64,000 nucleotides of DNA from Candidatus Woesearchaeota archaeon. GTDB lineage: Archaea; Nanoarchaeota; Nanoarchaeia; Woesearchaeales; JAGVZT01. The stretch is from assembly GCA_017608295.1 (NCBI GenBank), contig JAFCGF010000010.1:1-64000 (forward strand), given 5' to 3'. A program made the position numbers and the translations under genes. Below, piece after piece: positions 53,783-62,680 of this stretch (the stretch's first letter is position 1; every line of letters starts with the position of its first letter). The notes under the pieces were generated by a model that saw only the letters and a list, made by a program, of their open reading frames with translations, was not told the origin of the DNA and made no database searches.

Positions 53783-54013
53783 ATGGTAAGGATTATCATT
53801 GACGACTCAGAACCAAAGCAGGCTGATGCGTGTCCTGAGTGCGGGCAGAAACTCAAGATTCTCGTGTCTTATGACAAGGACTGGAAACAGAACACCTTTC
53901 GCGTATTCACTTTCATGTGCCCTGCGTGCAGCTTCCAAAACATCAAGAAGCAACCCATAAAGTACTGGGAATACCGTGACGCCACAGACGGAAAGCCTCC
54001 AAAACAGCACTAG
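53783..54013 (+). CDS. Small zinc-ribbon protein
   Basis: 76 aa. Two CxxC pairs: CPECGQKL (about 17-24) and CPACSFQN (about 46-53). TATA ATTATATAAG at 53750-53759 lies 25-30 nt before the ATG. Function unknown; typical of small nucleic-acid-binding or transcription-associated ribbons. Confidence 0.7.
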   Translation: MVRIIIDDSEPKQADACPECGQKLKILVSYDKDWKQNTFRVFTFMCPACSFQNIKKQPIKYWEYRDATDGKPPKQH

Positions 54014-54051
54014 AACTCCTTTAATAGATTTTCTGTATTAGGAGGCTAATT

Positions 54052-54444
54052 TTAATCTGCTGTCCAAGCACTAATCCGGTATTTCAGGTCTCCACGTGGA
54101 TTTTCAACTTCATCAAAAGCTAAGTAAGTGCACAAATGCCGCCTACTAATCGCATGGCTGTGCAAATCGTTTGCTTGAACTATTTTAGGAACAATTTGTC
54201 TTCCTTCTTCCACATCCGAGACCACACCTGTTTCGAACAGAAGTTGCGCAATCTCATCCAAAGATGCTAAAGTTCGAGACCTGCATAATCCCAACGCTTT
54301 TCTCTTAAATTTCTGAGCTCCATCCCTGCTCAAATAGTCAAATGCCTCTTCATCCGTCCTATATCTCCCATCAGGTTTTCCAGCTCTAGCAAATAATTCT
54401 CTTAGATATTGTCTTGCATCATCTGATGTCATTTTGCCTGCCAT
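54052..54444 (-). CDS. Hypothetical protein, unknown
   Basis: 130 aa, helical, basic. The ATG at 54444 is supported by GGAGG 7-11 nt upstream and a TATA box (ATTTATATAC, about 54482-54491). Two Cys near CTYLAF and LGLCRSRTL. No family recognised; AT-richer than its neighbours. Confidence 0.6.
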   Translation of the reverse strand: MAGKMTSDDARQYLRELFARAGKPDGRYRTDEEAFDYLSRDGAQKFKRKALGLCRSRTLASLDEIAQLLFETGVVSDVEEGRQIVPKIVQANDLHSHAISRRHLCTYLAFDEVENPRGDLKYRISAWTAD

Positions 54445-54530
54445 AGTAATTCCTCCAATGGAAGTAAGATTCTCTCAAGAGTATATAAATCTTGCGGTAA
54501 ATTCACTACTCAAGGAGAGTTAATTAAATC

Positions 54531-55418
54531 CTAAAATTCCTTCAGGAACTTCACAAGCTCCTTTGCCTTCTTTATCTCCATAAACTCATCTTTCTTGAGC
54601 GAGGGAAGGTCTTTGTCCTTCGGCTTTGCCTTCTCAAAAATAATGAGATTGTCAGCATCAATCAGCCGCGCCAACGACTGCATCTCAGGATTGACAGCAT
54701 CCCCAACTTCAGTAAAGATAATCTCCCGCTCATTCCTAGCCAAAACATCAAAAGGAACCTTCTTCACCTCGGCGACATCAAAGCCGAGCTGGGCATATTT
54801 CACCGCGACATCACTATTAAGGTCGCGCAATGGCGGCAGGCCCTCAGTGATGAATTCGAACACATTCACCGGGTTGAAGACATCCTCGCCAAACAAATCG
54901 TAGATTCGCATGCCCTTCGCGACAGTCACAGAGGACGCATCACCTTCATACTTATCCACCATCTTCGGTGATATTCCTATCCTACGAGACAGGTCCTTTC
55001 GAGACAAGCCGTGCTCCTCGCGCCTGGAACGTAATTTCTCTCCAGACACAGAAAAAGTAAGTCCGGCTGCACTGCTCAGCAGCATAGGGTGGTCGCCCTT
55101 AAGGGCATCCCTGAAGGTCTCCAGAGTAAGTGTATAAATCTGAGCCCTGAGATAGACAACGCCCTCATCGAGCCTCTTGCCTGCAGATTCAGCGATGACC
55201 AAAGGAACAGCATTCACCATGGCCGCTACTCTCTTCATCTCAGCAGCTCCCTCACCAGATAGGGCGTTCACGTCCTTCAGCACCTTGAGCAGCAATGTCG
55301 ATTTCTGGCCGCGGGCGATGATATCGAAACAGCTCTTCGAGACGCACTTCAGCGCATACCCATAACGAAGCAGGAGCATGCAGAGCTCATCAGTCAGCTG
55401 TTTCTGGTCCTTAATCAT
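54531..55418 (-). CDS. Archaeal HTH-type transcriptional regulator (COG1395-like)
   Basis: 295 aa from the ATG at 55418 (MIKDQKQLTDE), because the TATA box at 55443-55455 lies inside the longer frame. Residues 1-110 are an endonuclease-like alpha/beta domain (CFDIIARGQKSTLLLKVLKD). Residues 130-190 are a XRE-type HTH (LRSRREEHGLSRKDLSRRIGI). The C-terminal part repeats an alpha/beta unit (VLARNEREIIFTEVG). It matches the conserved archaeal HTH family related to COG1395. Confidence 0.8.
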   Translation of the reverse strand: MIKDQKQLTDELCMLLLRYGYALKCVSKSCFDIIARGQKSTLLLKVLKDVNALSGEGAAEMKRVAAMVNAVPLVIAESAGKRLDEGVVYLRAQIYTLTLETFRDALKGDHPMLLSSAAGLTFSVSGEKLRSRREEHGLSRKDLSRRIGISPKMVDKYEGDASSVTVAKGMRIYDLFGEDVFNPVNVFEFITEGLPPLRDLNSDVAVKYAQLGFDVAEVKKVPFDVLARNEREIIFTEVGDAVNPEMQSLARLIDADNLIIFEKAKPKDKDLPSLKKDEFMEIKKAKELVKFLKEF

Positions 55419-55442
55419 ATGCCTATTCCAGGGGCTGCTGTC

Positions 55443-55488
55443 CGATATAAAAACCTTGACCATCTTCGTATGAAAAAGATTATAAGTG
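55443..55488. promoter_or_regulatory. Divergent TATA boxes
   Basis: Leftward at 55443-55455 (minus GGTTTTTATATCG), about 30 nt before the ATG at 55418. Rightward GATTATAAGTG at 55478-55488, about 35 nt before the ATG at 55519. Confidence 0.5.
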
Positions 55489-55518
55489 CGCCTTACGAAT
55501 TAAAAGAAAGAGGGGAGC

Positions 55519-56826
55519 ATGGGAATGGATGAATGGCGCACTGAGGTTATTCCTGATTCTAAGCCCAGGAAGAAGAAAAAAAGATTTTTTCGCCGTCTTG
55601 GCGAGATTATAGGTAGTGCTGTTTATCTTGGAGCACTCGGAGGCATCGCCTATTGCGGCACCAAATTCATCGAGACAGGCGTCATCCCCCTTGACAAGGA
55701 GCAGGTCACAGAAGTCCTCGGTGAAGACACAACATTAGCCATAGACACCATCTTCCCACTTGCTGAAGAGCAGGTGCTGGAGGGCATAGTCGTACACGAC
55801 TTTATGCACGTAGATATAGGGGGCACGTACCATGTCCTCGGGCAGTATATAGAGGACGCTGAGTTATTCCTCAATATTGACTTACCAGATAGCACCCCGC
55901 CGTTTCTCGACACCTACTTTGTCACCATTCTCGACGGCTGCACACCCTATGTTGTGGAGATGCATGACATGAGCTGGATAGGCGAAAGGTCACGATACCA
56001 GGACATCGATGGCGCGGTCGACACTGGCACCAAGGTGCGTATCACCGCAATCCCCCATGGAGAACGGCTCTTCGGCACAGGAATCGAGATCCTCGGCTAT
56101 GGGGAGCTGCCAGAGGAGTGCGAGTTCATCCCAGAGATAGGCAGGCCGGTCGTACAGCCAGTAGATCTGGAGTTGTCATGGAACTGGTTCCTTATCCAGG
56201 ACGCCTATCTTGTTGAGAGCATGACCGCTGACCCCAATTACTCCCCTATCGTAAGCGACCCTGTGGAGCTCGCAAAAGGATTGTTGGAAAGGCTGCTTGA
56301 GGCAGACTCAAGCTTCTGCGCTATAGCTGACCCTGTCGACGTCTTCAAGCTTGACCATGCGGAGCTCATCAGGCTCTACCTGCTCTTCGAGCACTTCGAG
56401 AATCAGGATAACATAAAGCTCATGGGCGACATGCTAGAAGATGATAACGCGGACATCATGGGCGAGCACGGCGGGCGCATATCCTGGGACGAGACAGATA
56501 TCGCTTTTGAGGACATCCCAAACCCCGTCCTCCGCTACCTGCCGCGCGACCACCCAGATGTAGACTTCACCTACTACTTCAACGTCCTGGACTACAAGGG
56601 CCTGCACACCCTCGCCATGTACCACTTCCATGCGTGCTACCCCCGGGAAGATTTCATATTCTATGGAAATGGCGCCTGCCCCTCAGAGCCGGACATCGAG
56701 GGCGTCATAAGCTCAAAGGTCGATGGAGTCGTGGTCTCGCTCCAGCCTGAGAACACCTTCAACGTTATCTTCTACACCCACCGCGGCACAGTCCTCAACC
56801 TCGGCGCGTATGAGTATGGCGACTAG
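55519..56826 (+). CDS. Membrane-anchored exterior protein, unknown
   Basis: 435 aa. Basic N-terminus ([10 protein letters not shown]), then one hydrophobic segment at about 31-50 ([18 protein letters not shown]) and a long acidic exterior. Beta-rich stretch at 85-200 with OB-like look ([15 protein letters not shown]) and helical segment at about 245-300. A GGGGAG precedes the ATG. No family recognised. Confidence 0.65.
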   Translation: MGMDEWRTEVIPDSKPRKKKKRFFRRLGEIIGSAVYLGALGGIAYCGTKFIETGVIPLDKEQVTEVLGEDTTLAIDTIFPLAEEQVLEGIVVHDFMHVDIGGTYHVLGQYIEDAELFLNIDLPDSTPPFLDTYFVTILDGCTPYVVEMHDMSWIGERSRYQDIDGAVDTGTKVRITAIPHGERLFGTGIEILGYGELPEECEFIPEIGRPVVQPVDLELSWNWFLIQDAYLVESMTADPNYSPIVSDPVELAKGLLERLLEADSSFCAIADPVDVFKLDHAELIRLYLLFEHFENQDNIKLMGDMLEDDNADIMGEHGGRISWDETDIAFEDIPNPVLRYLPRDHPDVDFTYYFNVLDYKGLHTLAMYHFHACYPREDFIFYGNGACPSEPDIEGVISSKVDGVVVSLQPENTFNVIFYTHRGTVLNLGAYEYGD

Positions 56827-56864
56827 CGCAAAACATTAATAGTCCCGCCTGCTGTAGTGCAAGC

Positions 56865-58595
56865 ATGGCACAGCACACATTTCTTGATGACGAGTTGAAT
56901 ACCTATGGGCGGCCCATGTTCATGGACATGAAGCCGAAAGAGCCCATCTTAGCCCCCCCTGGCAAGAAGCTGAACTGCAAGAGCTGGGACGCAGAAGCGG
57001 CGATGCGTATGCTGATGAACAATCTGCATTCTGAAGTCGCGCTCGACTGGGAGCAGCTCATCGTGTATGGCGGAAGCGGAAGGGCTACCAGGAACTGGAA
57101 AGCATATCACCAGATTATCTCCGCACTCAAATCGCTCGAAAAGGACGAGACGCTCTGCGTGCAGAGCGGCAAGCCGGTGTATGTCGCAAAGACCCATGAG
57201 TACGCCCCGAGAGTCATTCTCGCAAACTCAAACATCGTCCCAAAATGGGCAACCGCAGAGCAGTTCTCCATCTATGACCGCCTTGGGCTCATCATGTACG
57301 GCCAGATGACAGCAGGCTCATGGATCTACATCGGCACCCAAGGAATATTACAGGGGACATATGAGACCCTTGCAGCGTGCGCAAAGGCAGACTTCAAGAG
57401 CGACTCACTAAAAGGAAAATTTATACTCACTGCAGGCATGGGCGCGATGTCAGGCGCGCAGCCCCTCGCAGGCAAGATGAACGAGGCAGCGATTCTCACA
57501 GTTGAATGCCACAGGGAGCGCATCGCCCAGAAGGTCAAGGAGGGCTACTGCGACAAGATGACTGAGAATATTGATGAGGCGCTCAAATGGATAGACGAAG
57601 CAAAGCAAAGCAACACGCCGCTCTCAGTAGGTCTTATTGGAAACGCAGCACAGGTCCATCCAGAGCTGGTGAAGCGCCATGTCACTCCTGATGTCGTAAC
57701 TGACCAAACCTCTGCACATGACCTCCTCAGCTACATCCCTGAAGGAGACCTCACTGAGCTTGATGAATTGCGAATCTCCAACCCAAGAGACTACCGCAAG
57801 CGCTCCCTCAACGCCATCAAGAAGCATGTCGCGGCAATCCTCGAGATGCAGAAGAGAGGCGCTGTGTGCTTTGACTACGGCAACAATCTCAGGGCGCAGG
57901 CAGAGCTCGCCGGCCTGAAAGTGAGGGAAGAGGACGGCTCATACCACTATCCAGGATTCGTGCCGGCCTACATCAGGCCGCTGTTCTGCGAGGGAAAGGG
58001 ACCCTTTAGATGGGCAGCGCTCTCAGGCAATCCTGAAGACATCCATAAAATCGACAAAAAACTCGTCTCACTCTTCCCAGAGGACAAGGCGCTGCACCGC
58101 TGGCTCACTCTTGCTGACAAGCACGTGCCGTTCATAGGGCTACCTACAAGAATCTGCTGGCTCGCGTACGGAGACCGCGCCACATTTGGGCTTGCCATCA
58201 ACGACATGGTCGCGGAGGGAGAAATCAGTGCTCCCATAGTGATTGGCAGAGACCATCTCGATTGCGGCTCTGTCGCATCTCCAGAGCGAGAGACTGAGGG
58301 GATGAAAGACGGCAGTGACGCCATCGCTGACTGGCCTCTCCTGAACTTCGCGCTCAACACAGCAGCAGGCGCCTCCTGGGTGAGTTTCCACCACGGCGGC
58401 GGAGTGGGGATAGGAAACTCACTGCACGCAGGCATGGTGGTAGTAGCGAACGGCACAAAGGAGCGGGCAAAGCGCCTCGAGCGCGTGTTAACAGTCGACC
58501 CTGGAAGCGGCATCGCAAGGCATGCTGACGCCGGCTACCAGATAGCAGCCAATGTCGCCAAGAACAAGGGAGTGAAGCTGCCTGGGCTGGAGTAG
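56865..58595 (+). CDS. hutU: Urocanate hydratase
   Basis: 576 aa, family length. [35 protein letters not shown] (shown in parts), the Rossmann segment [20 protein letters not shown] and [16 protein letters not shown] are diagnostic. It hydrates urocanate in histidine degradation with tightly bound NAD. No hutH, hutI or hutG lies in the window. TATA-like AAACATTAATAG at 56831-56842, about 25-35 nt before the ATG. Confidence 0.96.
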   Translation: MAQHTFLDDELNTYGRPMFMDMKPKEPILAPPGKKLNCKSWDAEAAMRMLMNNLHSEVALDWEQLIVYGGSGRATRNWKAYHQIISALKSLEKDETLCVQSGKPVYVAKTHEYAPRVILANSNIVPKWATAEQFSIYDRLGLIMYGQMTAGSWIYIGTQGILQGTYETLAACAKADFKSDSLKGKFILTAGMGAMSGAQPLAGKMNEAAILTVECHRERIAQKVKEGYCDKMTENIDEALKWIDEAKQSNTPLSVGLIGNAAQVHPELVKRHVTPDVVTDQTSAHDLLSYIPEGDLTELDELRISNPRDYRKRSLNAIKKHVAAILEMQKRGAVCFDYGNNLRAQAELAGLKVREEDGSYHYPGFVPAYIRPLFCEGKGPFRWAALSGNPEDIHKIDKKLVSLFPEDKALHRWLTLADKHVPFIGLPTRICWLAYGDRATFGLAINDMVAEGEISAPIVIGRDHLDCGSVASPERETEGMKDGSDAIADWPLLNFALNTAAGASWVSFHHGGGVGIGNSLHAGMVVVANGTKERAKRLERVLTVDPGSGIARHADAGYQIAANVAKNKGVKLPGLE

Positions 58596-58599
58596 CAGC

Positions 58600-59022
58600 T
58601 CAAGCCTTAAGTCTCGCCCTGAGCTTGATAAAAAGATCCTCCGCAAACTGAAGAGATTCTTTTGCTCGTATCAAACTCACCTCTTGCGCTTCGTACAACG
58701 AACGATTGCGGAGCCTGCGGAATCCATTGAAACGTACCACATCCGAATTATCCAATCCCTCTTTATCCCGCAAGAATGCGATTACCGCCTCGTGAGACAA
58801 TGGCTTGAAACCCTTGAGAGCCATGAGTGCAGTGGCTGCTTCGCGCATCACATCATAGGCGTCCTCAAAGGCGAACTCTGCAAACTCCTCCCTAAGTGAA
58901 CGCTCATTCACATATCTCAAGCGCTTTTCAGCCTTGACCATGAGGGAATGAGCTTTCTGACTGTCAGGAAGCTGTATCTGGACACTGCCTTCCGCAACAT
59001 ATGCTTCAAATCGCTGAATCAT
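58600..59022 (-). CDS. HEPN-domain protein, partner of a nucleotidyltransferase
   Basis: 140 aa, all-helical. FEDAYDVMREAATALMALKGF and the later RLRNRSLYEAQEV give the HEPN layout with the R-x-x-R/N-x-x-x-x-Y type active-site region seen in MNT-partner toxins. It overlaps the upstream nucleotidyltransferase gene by 4 nt. Its stop is 4 nt from the hutU stop on the opposite strand. Confidence 0.72.
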   Translation of the reverse strand: MIQRFEAYVAEGSVQIQLPDSQKAHSLMVKAEKRLRYVNERSLREEFAEFAFEDAYDVMREAATALMALKGFKPLSHEAVIAFLRDKEGLDNSDVVRFNGFRRLRNRSLYEAQEVSLIRAKESLQFAEDLFIKLRARLKA

Positions 59023-59540
59023 CGGACCGTAAGGTAGCCGTGAAGGACTATCCCGTTTGCGAGCGCATTCAGAAATTCCTCCTTGGCCTTGCTCAGATCC
59101 ACTTCAATGAGATTAATAGGTCTTGCCAGAGATTTCTCGAAGGATTTCCGGCTGAACTCCTTCTCAAGCGAGGTGACGACGGCAATGTCTACATCGCTCT
59201 TATCTGTATCCTCTCCCCGCGCATAGGAGCCGAAGAGCACTATTGCATCTGGCTCCTCGTAGGCCTTTCGGAGTGCCTCGACAAGCCCGCATCTAAAGAG
59301 TGAATGGAAGTTATACACGCGCTTGAGAGGAATCCATTGGGGGCTCTCAAGATTCACCCGATAATTAGTTGTGGCGATAGTCTTCTCTTCAAGCAGCAAT
59401 CCCTTTTCAACCAGGTGCTTCGCCGCCTTGAGTGCTCCTGCGGGAGAGAAACCAGTCTGTCGGGCAAGTTCCCTGAGGTGCACGGTACGCATCGGGTGTT
59501 TCAGGAAAAACTCCAGGAGGGCGTTTACTTTAGGAAACAT
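59019..59540 (-). CDS. Winged-helix plus nucleotidyltransferase protein (MNT antitoxin candidate)
   Basis: 173 aa from the ATG at 59540 (MFPKVNALLEFFLKH). The open frame extends to 59807, but a TATA box (AATATATAAAC, 59561-59571) lies 25-30 nt before 59540, so the longer frame is rejected. Winged helix at about 10-65 (HLRELARQTGFSPAGALKAA), then FGSYARGEDTDKSDVDIAVV with the catalytic G-S and D-x-D residues. Same two-gene layout as the pair at 14.6-15.6 kb, with different sequences. Confidence 0.75.
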   Translation of the reverse strand: MFPKVNALLEFFLKHPMRTVHLRELARQTGFSPAGALKAAKHLVEKGLLLEEKTIATTNYRVNLESPQWIPLKRVYNFHSLFRCGLVEALRKAYEEPDAIVLFGSYARGEDTDKSDVDIAVVTSLEKEFSRKSFEKSLARPINLIEVDLSKAKEEFLNALANGIVLHGYLTVR

Positions 59541-59560
59541 ATGTTCACAAGAGTAAACAG

Positions 59561-59571
59561 AATATATAAAC
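59561..59571 (-). promoter_or_regulatory. TATA box of the second nucleotidyltransferase/HEPN pair
   Basis: Minus strand GTTTATATATT, about 26 nt upstream of the ATG at 59540. It shows that the open frame upstream belongs to something else. Confidence 0.6.
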
Positions 59572-59599
59572 TTTTCCAGACAGTTATCCACAGGATTTG

Positions 59600-59702
59600 G
59601 TATCCCATTTCCCAACAGGGTTTGGGAAGGTTTTGAAGTGAACTGAGTGCCGCGGCCGGCGCGGTGTCGAGGAAATACACAGGATTTGGGAAATCCCTGT
59701 TT
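59600..59702. repeat. Pair of short hairpins flanking a truncated gene start
   Basis: Two inverted repeats of related sequence: TTCCCAA-CAGGG-TTTGGGAA (about 59608-59628) and CAGGATTT-GGG-AAATCCCTG (about 59681-59700, one-base bulge). Both share an ACAGGATTTGG word. They sit exactly where a conserved N-terminal coding stretch ends, which suggests a small inserted element or deletion scar. Confidence 0.4.
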
Positions 59703-59807
59703 TATCGCTGTGCTTCCAAGCAGCAGAGCCCAAGCTAGTTGAGGCAACGTCAGTTCGAAGACGATGCGCTCCTGATATTGCAGTTCCGTTGGTATTTCGT
59801 ATGACAT
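59690..59807 (-). pseudogene. Truncated 5' end of a gene (PrgI-like membrane protein start)
   Basis: About 38 codons from an ATG at 59807: MSYEIPTELQYQERIVFELT, then LPQLAWALLLG, which looks like the start of a small membrane protein of the PrgI-like kind common in archaea (inference). A strong AGGAGGT lies 8-13 nt before the ATG. After about 40 residues the similarity ends, no membrane segments follow, and the frame runs into the second nucleotidyltransferase promoter. The gene body is missing from the window. Confidence 0.5.
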
Positions 59808-60089
59808 GAGAGTTACCTCCTCTTGTTGAAAATTGGATTAGAAATCAAACGCCCTCCTCACTTTTGGATGTGATTCATGACTGAGCGATTTTAAGCTTTG
59901 AAAATGGAGGTTTGTTTCGAAAGTTCATAAGGTGGTCAAGAGGGATGACCCTAAATAGGACTCAATCACCCCCCAAAAAGAGGAAGATTTATATGCATGA
60001 ATCGCATCCTTTTAGATTGCTTTTTTGGGTTATTCCGTTACTTCTTGACAGCCCGCAATTAGTGAGCAATTAGTGGATAATTAAATGCA
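59808..60089. promoter_or_regulatory. 282-bp AT-rich gap upstream of the ClC gene
   Basis: It holds the ribosome binding site of the truncated leftward gene and a rightward TATA box GATTTATATGC at 59986-59996. That TATA lies about 95 nt before the ClC ATG, predicting a leader of about 70 nt. No convincing gene or RNA is seen in the rest. Confidence 0.5.
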
Positions 60090-61868
60090 ATGGCGGAGAT
60101 AAAATATCCTATTAATTTAGAACTATTCATGCGCATCAAGAGGTTCCTGCTGCGCCCGATACGCGATAAGAAGCATCTCTCTGAGAAGATGCATCTTCTT
60201 GAGGCGGCCATCATCATAGGCCTCTTGGGGGGGCTTGGCGCGGTGGTGTTCCGTCAGGCAATCCTCTTCTTCAGCCAGCTCCTTTTCGAGACGCTCCTTC
60301 CTGCCATCACCATCACAGTGAGCGGTCTCAACATTTCAATCATCCTCATCCCCGCTCTCGGCGGTCTGATTGTGGGCCCACTCATTTATTTCTTCGCCAG
60401 GGAGGCGAGGGGGCACGGCGTGCCGGAAATCATCGAGGCGATGCTCGTTCGCGGAGGGAAAATCCGACCTGTTGTCGCGCTTGTCAAGATTGTTGCCTCC
60501 GCCCTTACCATTGGCTCAGGGGGGAGCGCTGGCCGTGAAGGACCCATCGCGCAAATTGGGGGGGTCATCGGTTCGATAACCGGGAGCAAAATATTCAAGA
60601 AGAAGAAACAGGACGTGCGCATCTGCGTGATGTGCGGTGTCGCGGCAGGCATCAGCGGAACTTTCAACGCCCCACTGGGCGGTGCGATATTTGCTATGGA
60701 AATAGTTGGCGGAGGCTTCAGCGCTGTTGGTTCTCCAATTCCTATCCTCATTGCAGCGGCACTCGGCAACGTGGTAACAGGCGTTATCTTCGGCTTCTCT
60801 CCCGCGTTCGCCGCGCCACAATATTCCTTCGACCCGAAGGAGATTCTTTTCTTTGCACTCCTGGGACTCCTGTTCGGGCTGCTCTCCTATCTCTGGCATT
60901 CAGGATTCTATTTTATAGAGGACCTCTTTGAGGGGATAGGTATCCATGAGGCTTTTCTCCCTGTGGTTGGGGGACTATTCACAGGTCTCCTGGGCATGTT
61001 CTTCTTTGGTCATGACATCTTGGGTTCAAACTACGGCACCATGACACGGGCAATGGGGGGGAGTTTAGCTATCTATATGCTCATCATACTAGGGATAGTG
61101 AAGATGATTGCCACAGCCTCAAGTATTGGCTCTGGAGGAAGCGGGGGAGCCTTTGCCCCTACCTTATACGTCGGCACGATGTTCGGTGTTGCTTTCGGCC
61201 TCATCGCAAAGGGATTCTTCCCTGAGGCCGTGCTGCAGCCCACAGTATTCGGACTGATTGGCATGGGGGCACTCTTCGCAGGGGTCATGAGGGCCCCAGT
61301 CACCGCCCTTATCCTCATCCCAGAGATGACCGACAACTACCACCTGCTCATCCCTCTTGCCATCGCCAGCGCACTCAGCTATGCTGTGGCGACTCAGCTC
61401 AGATCGGAGTCTTTCTATCTCACAAAAATCATCAGAAAAGGAATAGAGATTCCGCATCACGCCAACCCTCTCGAGGACATCCTTGTCTCTGAGGTAATGG
61501 AAACACATGTGGTCACAGTGCACCCTGACACCAAGGTGAGCAAGGTGCTCGATATGATGTTCGAGTCGAGGCATCCTGGCTACCCGGCGGTAAACAATAA
61601 AGGGATGTATGTGGGTTACGTGTCAATCTATGACCTCAAAACAATCCATCCGGAGAGGCGTCCGAAGACAGCCATCAAGCTTATTGTGCAGGAGGACTAT
61701 CCCACGCTCAAGCCGGAAGATAATGTGTACCATGCCGTCAACATGATGACTCACCATAATGTTGGCAGACTTCCTGTCGTCGTGCATGATGAGGACGACC
61801 ATCCTGTGCTGAAGGGGATAATCAGCAAGACAGACGTGGTGAGGGCGTACAAGAAGATTGTAGGATGA
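60090..61868 (+). CDS. ClC-family chloride channel/transporter with C-terminal CBS pair
   Basis: 592 aa. About 10-12 hydrophobic helices in residues 35-440. Selectivity-filter motifs: GHGVPEIIEA, GSGGSAGREGPIAQIGG with the gating Glu in GREGP, and GSGGSGGAFAPTLYVG. Two CBS domains at about 465-590 (VSEVMETHVVTVHPDTKVSKV and VYHAVNMMTHHNVGRLPVV) could bind nucleotides. Moves chloride across the membrane, as channel or H+ antiporter. An in-frame ATG at 60129 is an alternative start. Confidence 0.92.
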   Translation: MAEIKYPINLELFMRIKRFLLRPIRDKKHLSEKMHLLEAAIIIGLLGGLGAVVFRQAILFFSQLLFETLLPAITITVSGLNISIILIPALGGLIVGPLIYFFAREARGHGVPEIIEAMLVRGGKIRPVVALVKIVASALTIGSGGSAGREGPIAQIGGVIGSITGSKIFKKKKQDVRICVMCGVAAGISGTFNAPLGGAIFAMEIVGGGFSAVGSPIPILIAAALGNVVTGVIFGFSPAFAAPQYSFDPKEILFFALLGLLFGLLSYLWHSGFYFIEDLFEGIGIHEAFLPVVGGLFTGLLGMFFFGHDILGSNYGTMTRAMGGSLAIYMLIILGIVKMIATASSIGSGGSGGAFAPTLYVGTMFGVAFGLIAKGFFPEAVLQPTVFGLIGMGALFAGVMRAPVTALILIPEMTDNYHLLIPLAIASALSYAVATQLRSESFYLTKIIRKGIEIPHHANPLEDILVSEVMETHVVTVHPDTKVSKVLDMMFESRHPGYPAVNNKGMYVGYVSIYDLKTIHPERRPKTAIKLIVQEDYPTLKPEDNVYHAVNMMTHHNVGRLPVVVHDEDDHPVLKGIISKTDVVRAYKKIVG

Positions 61869-61908
61869 TTACTAAGAACATAAACGCAAAGCAACTAAGG
61901 TGAATGTC

Positions 61909-62667
61909 ATGACCAAGAAAAAAAAGTCCAATAAGTATGCATCATATCTCTTAATACCCGTTGTAGCCATCATCGTGTTTGCCCTCACCATGAGGATTAA
62001 GGGAGTCTTCACCATTGAAGAGCTCGATATCTTTTTGACTGTGGTGGGCCTGCTCTACGGCCTCATAGGGGCATTCGCGATAAGCAACTCCTGGGAAAGG
62101 TTCAATATTCTGAGACTCAACATAGGAGAGGAGACGAGCGCGTTCAAGAACATCTTCCTCATGTCTCAGGCACTGACAGACCAGAGCATTGTGAGCAAAC
62201 TGTCCAGAAGGATAAAAACATACTGCGAGGAGATTATAGAGACAGATTTCAACGACTATCCTACAACGGAATCCCTTCATGAGAAGTTCAGGAAAGTCTT
62301 CCGCACAATAGACCATATCGAGCCAAAGAATGACAAGGATCTCAGGCTGTTCGATAACATCCTTGGAGCGATGAGGAACGCCTCGAAGTCGAGGATACAC
62401 CAGCTGGTGGCCATCCAGGACCGCATGTCCCACTTCAGGTGGATGCTGATTTACATGCTATCAGGGGTGCTCGTCGCCGGGTTCATGCTGATCGAGGGGC
62501 AGCATAGAGTGATAGACTCCCTGACAGTCACAGCCATCACCGTGATTGTCCTCTTGCTTCTTTACCTCATCAGGGAACTGAACGACCTTTCATTTGAGTT
62601 TGAGGGAATAACCAGGACACCGTATCAGAAGATTATCGAGTTGCTGGCCATGCACGAAAAAGCCTAA
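61909..62667 (+). CDS. DUF4239/bestrophin-like membrane protein
   Basis: 252 aa from the ATG at 61909, preceded by AAGGTGA; a GTG at 61900 is in frame. Four hydrophobic segments at about 13-29, 42-59, 175-195 and 205-225 (numbering from 61909), with a long helical cytoplasmic loop between pairs. LLYGLIGAFAISNSWERF is the signature of DUF4239-type proteins. It follows the ClC gene by 40 nt and may be co-transcribed. Function unknown; an ion channel is suggested only by family resemblance. Confidence 0.65.
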   Translation: MTKKKKSNKYASYLLIPVVAIIVFALTMRIKGVFTIEELDIFLTVVGLLYGLIGAFAISNSWERFNILRLNIGEETSAFKNIFLMSQALTDQSIVSKLSRRIKTYCEEIIETDFNDYPTTESLHEKFRKVFRTIDHIEPKNDKDLRLFDNILGAMRNASKSRIHQLVAIQDRMSHFRWMLIYMLSGVLVAGFMLIEGQHRVIDSLTVTAITVIVLLLLYLIRELNDLSFEFEGITRTPYQKIIELLAMHEKA

Positions 62668-62680
62668 GGCTGACCTTGAT

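Noticed and set aside
59541..59807. 262-aa version of the second nucleotidyltransferase
   Set aside because: A TATA box interrupts the extension and its first 40 residues belong to a different, truncated protein.
59808..60089. C/D-box-like words (GTGATTC, CTGA) in the gap before the ClC gene
   Set aside because: Boxes C and D are not both canonical and no terminal stem pairs, so no sRNA can be supported.
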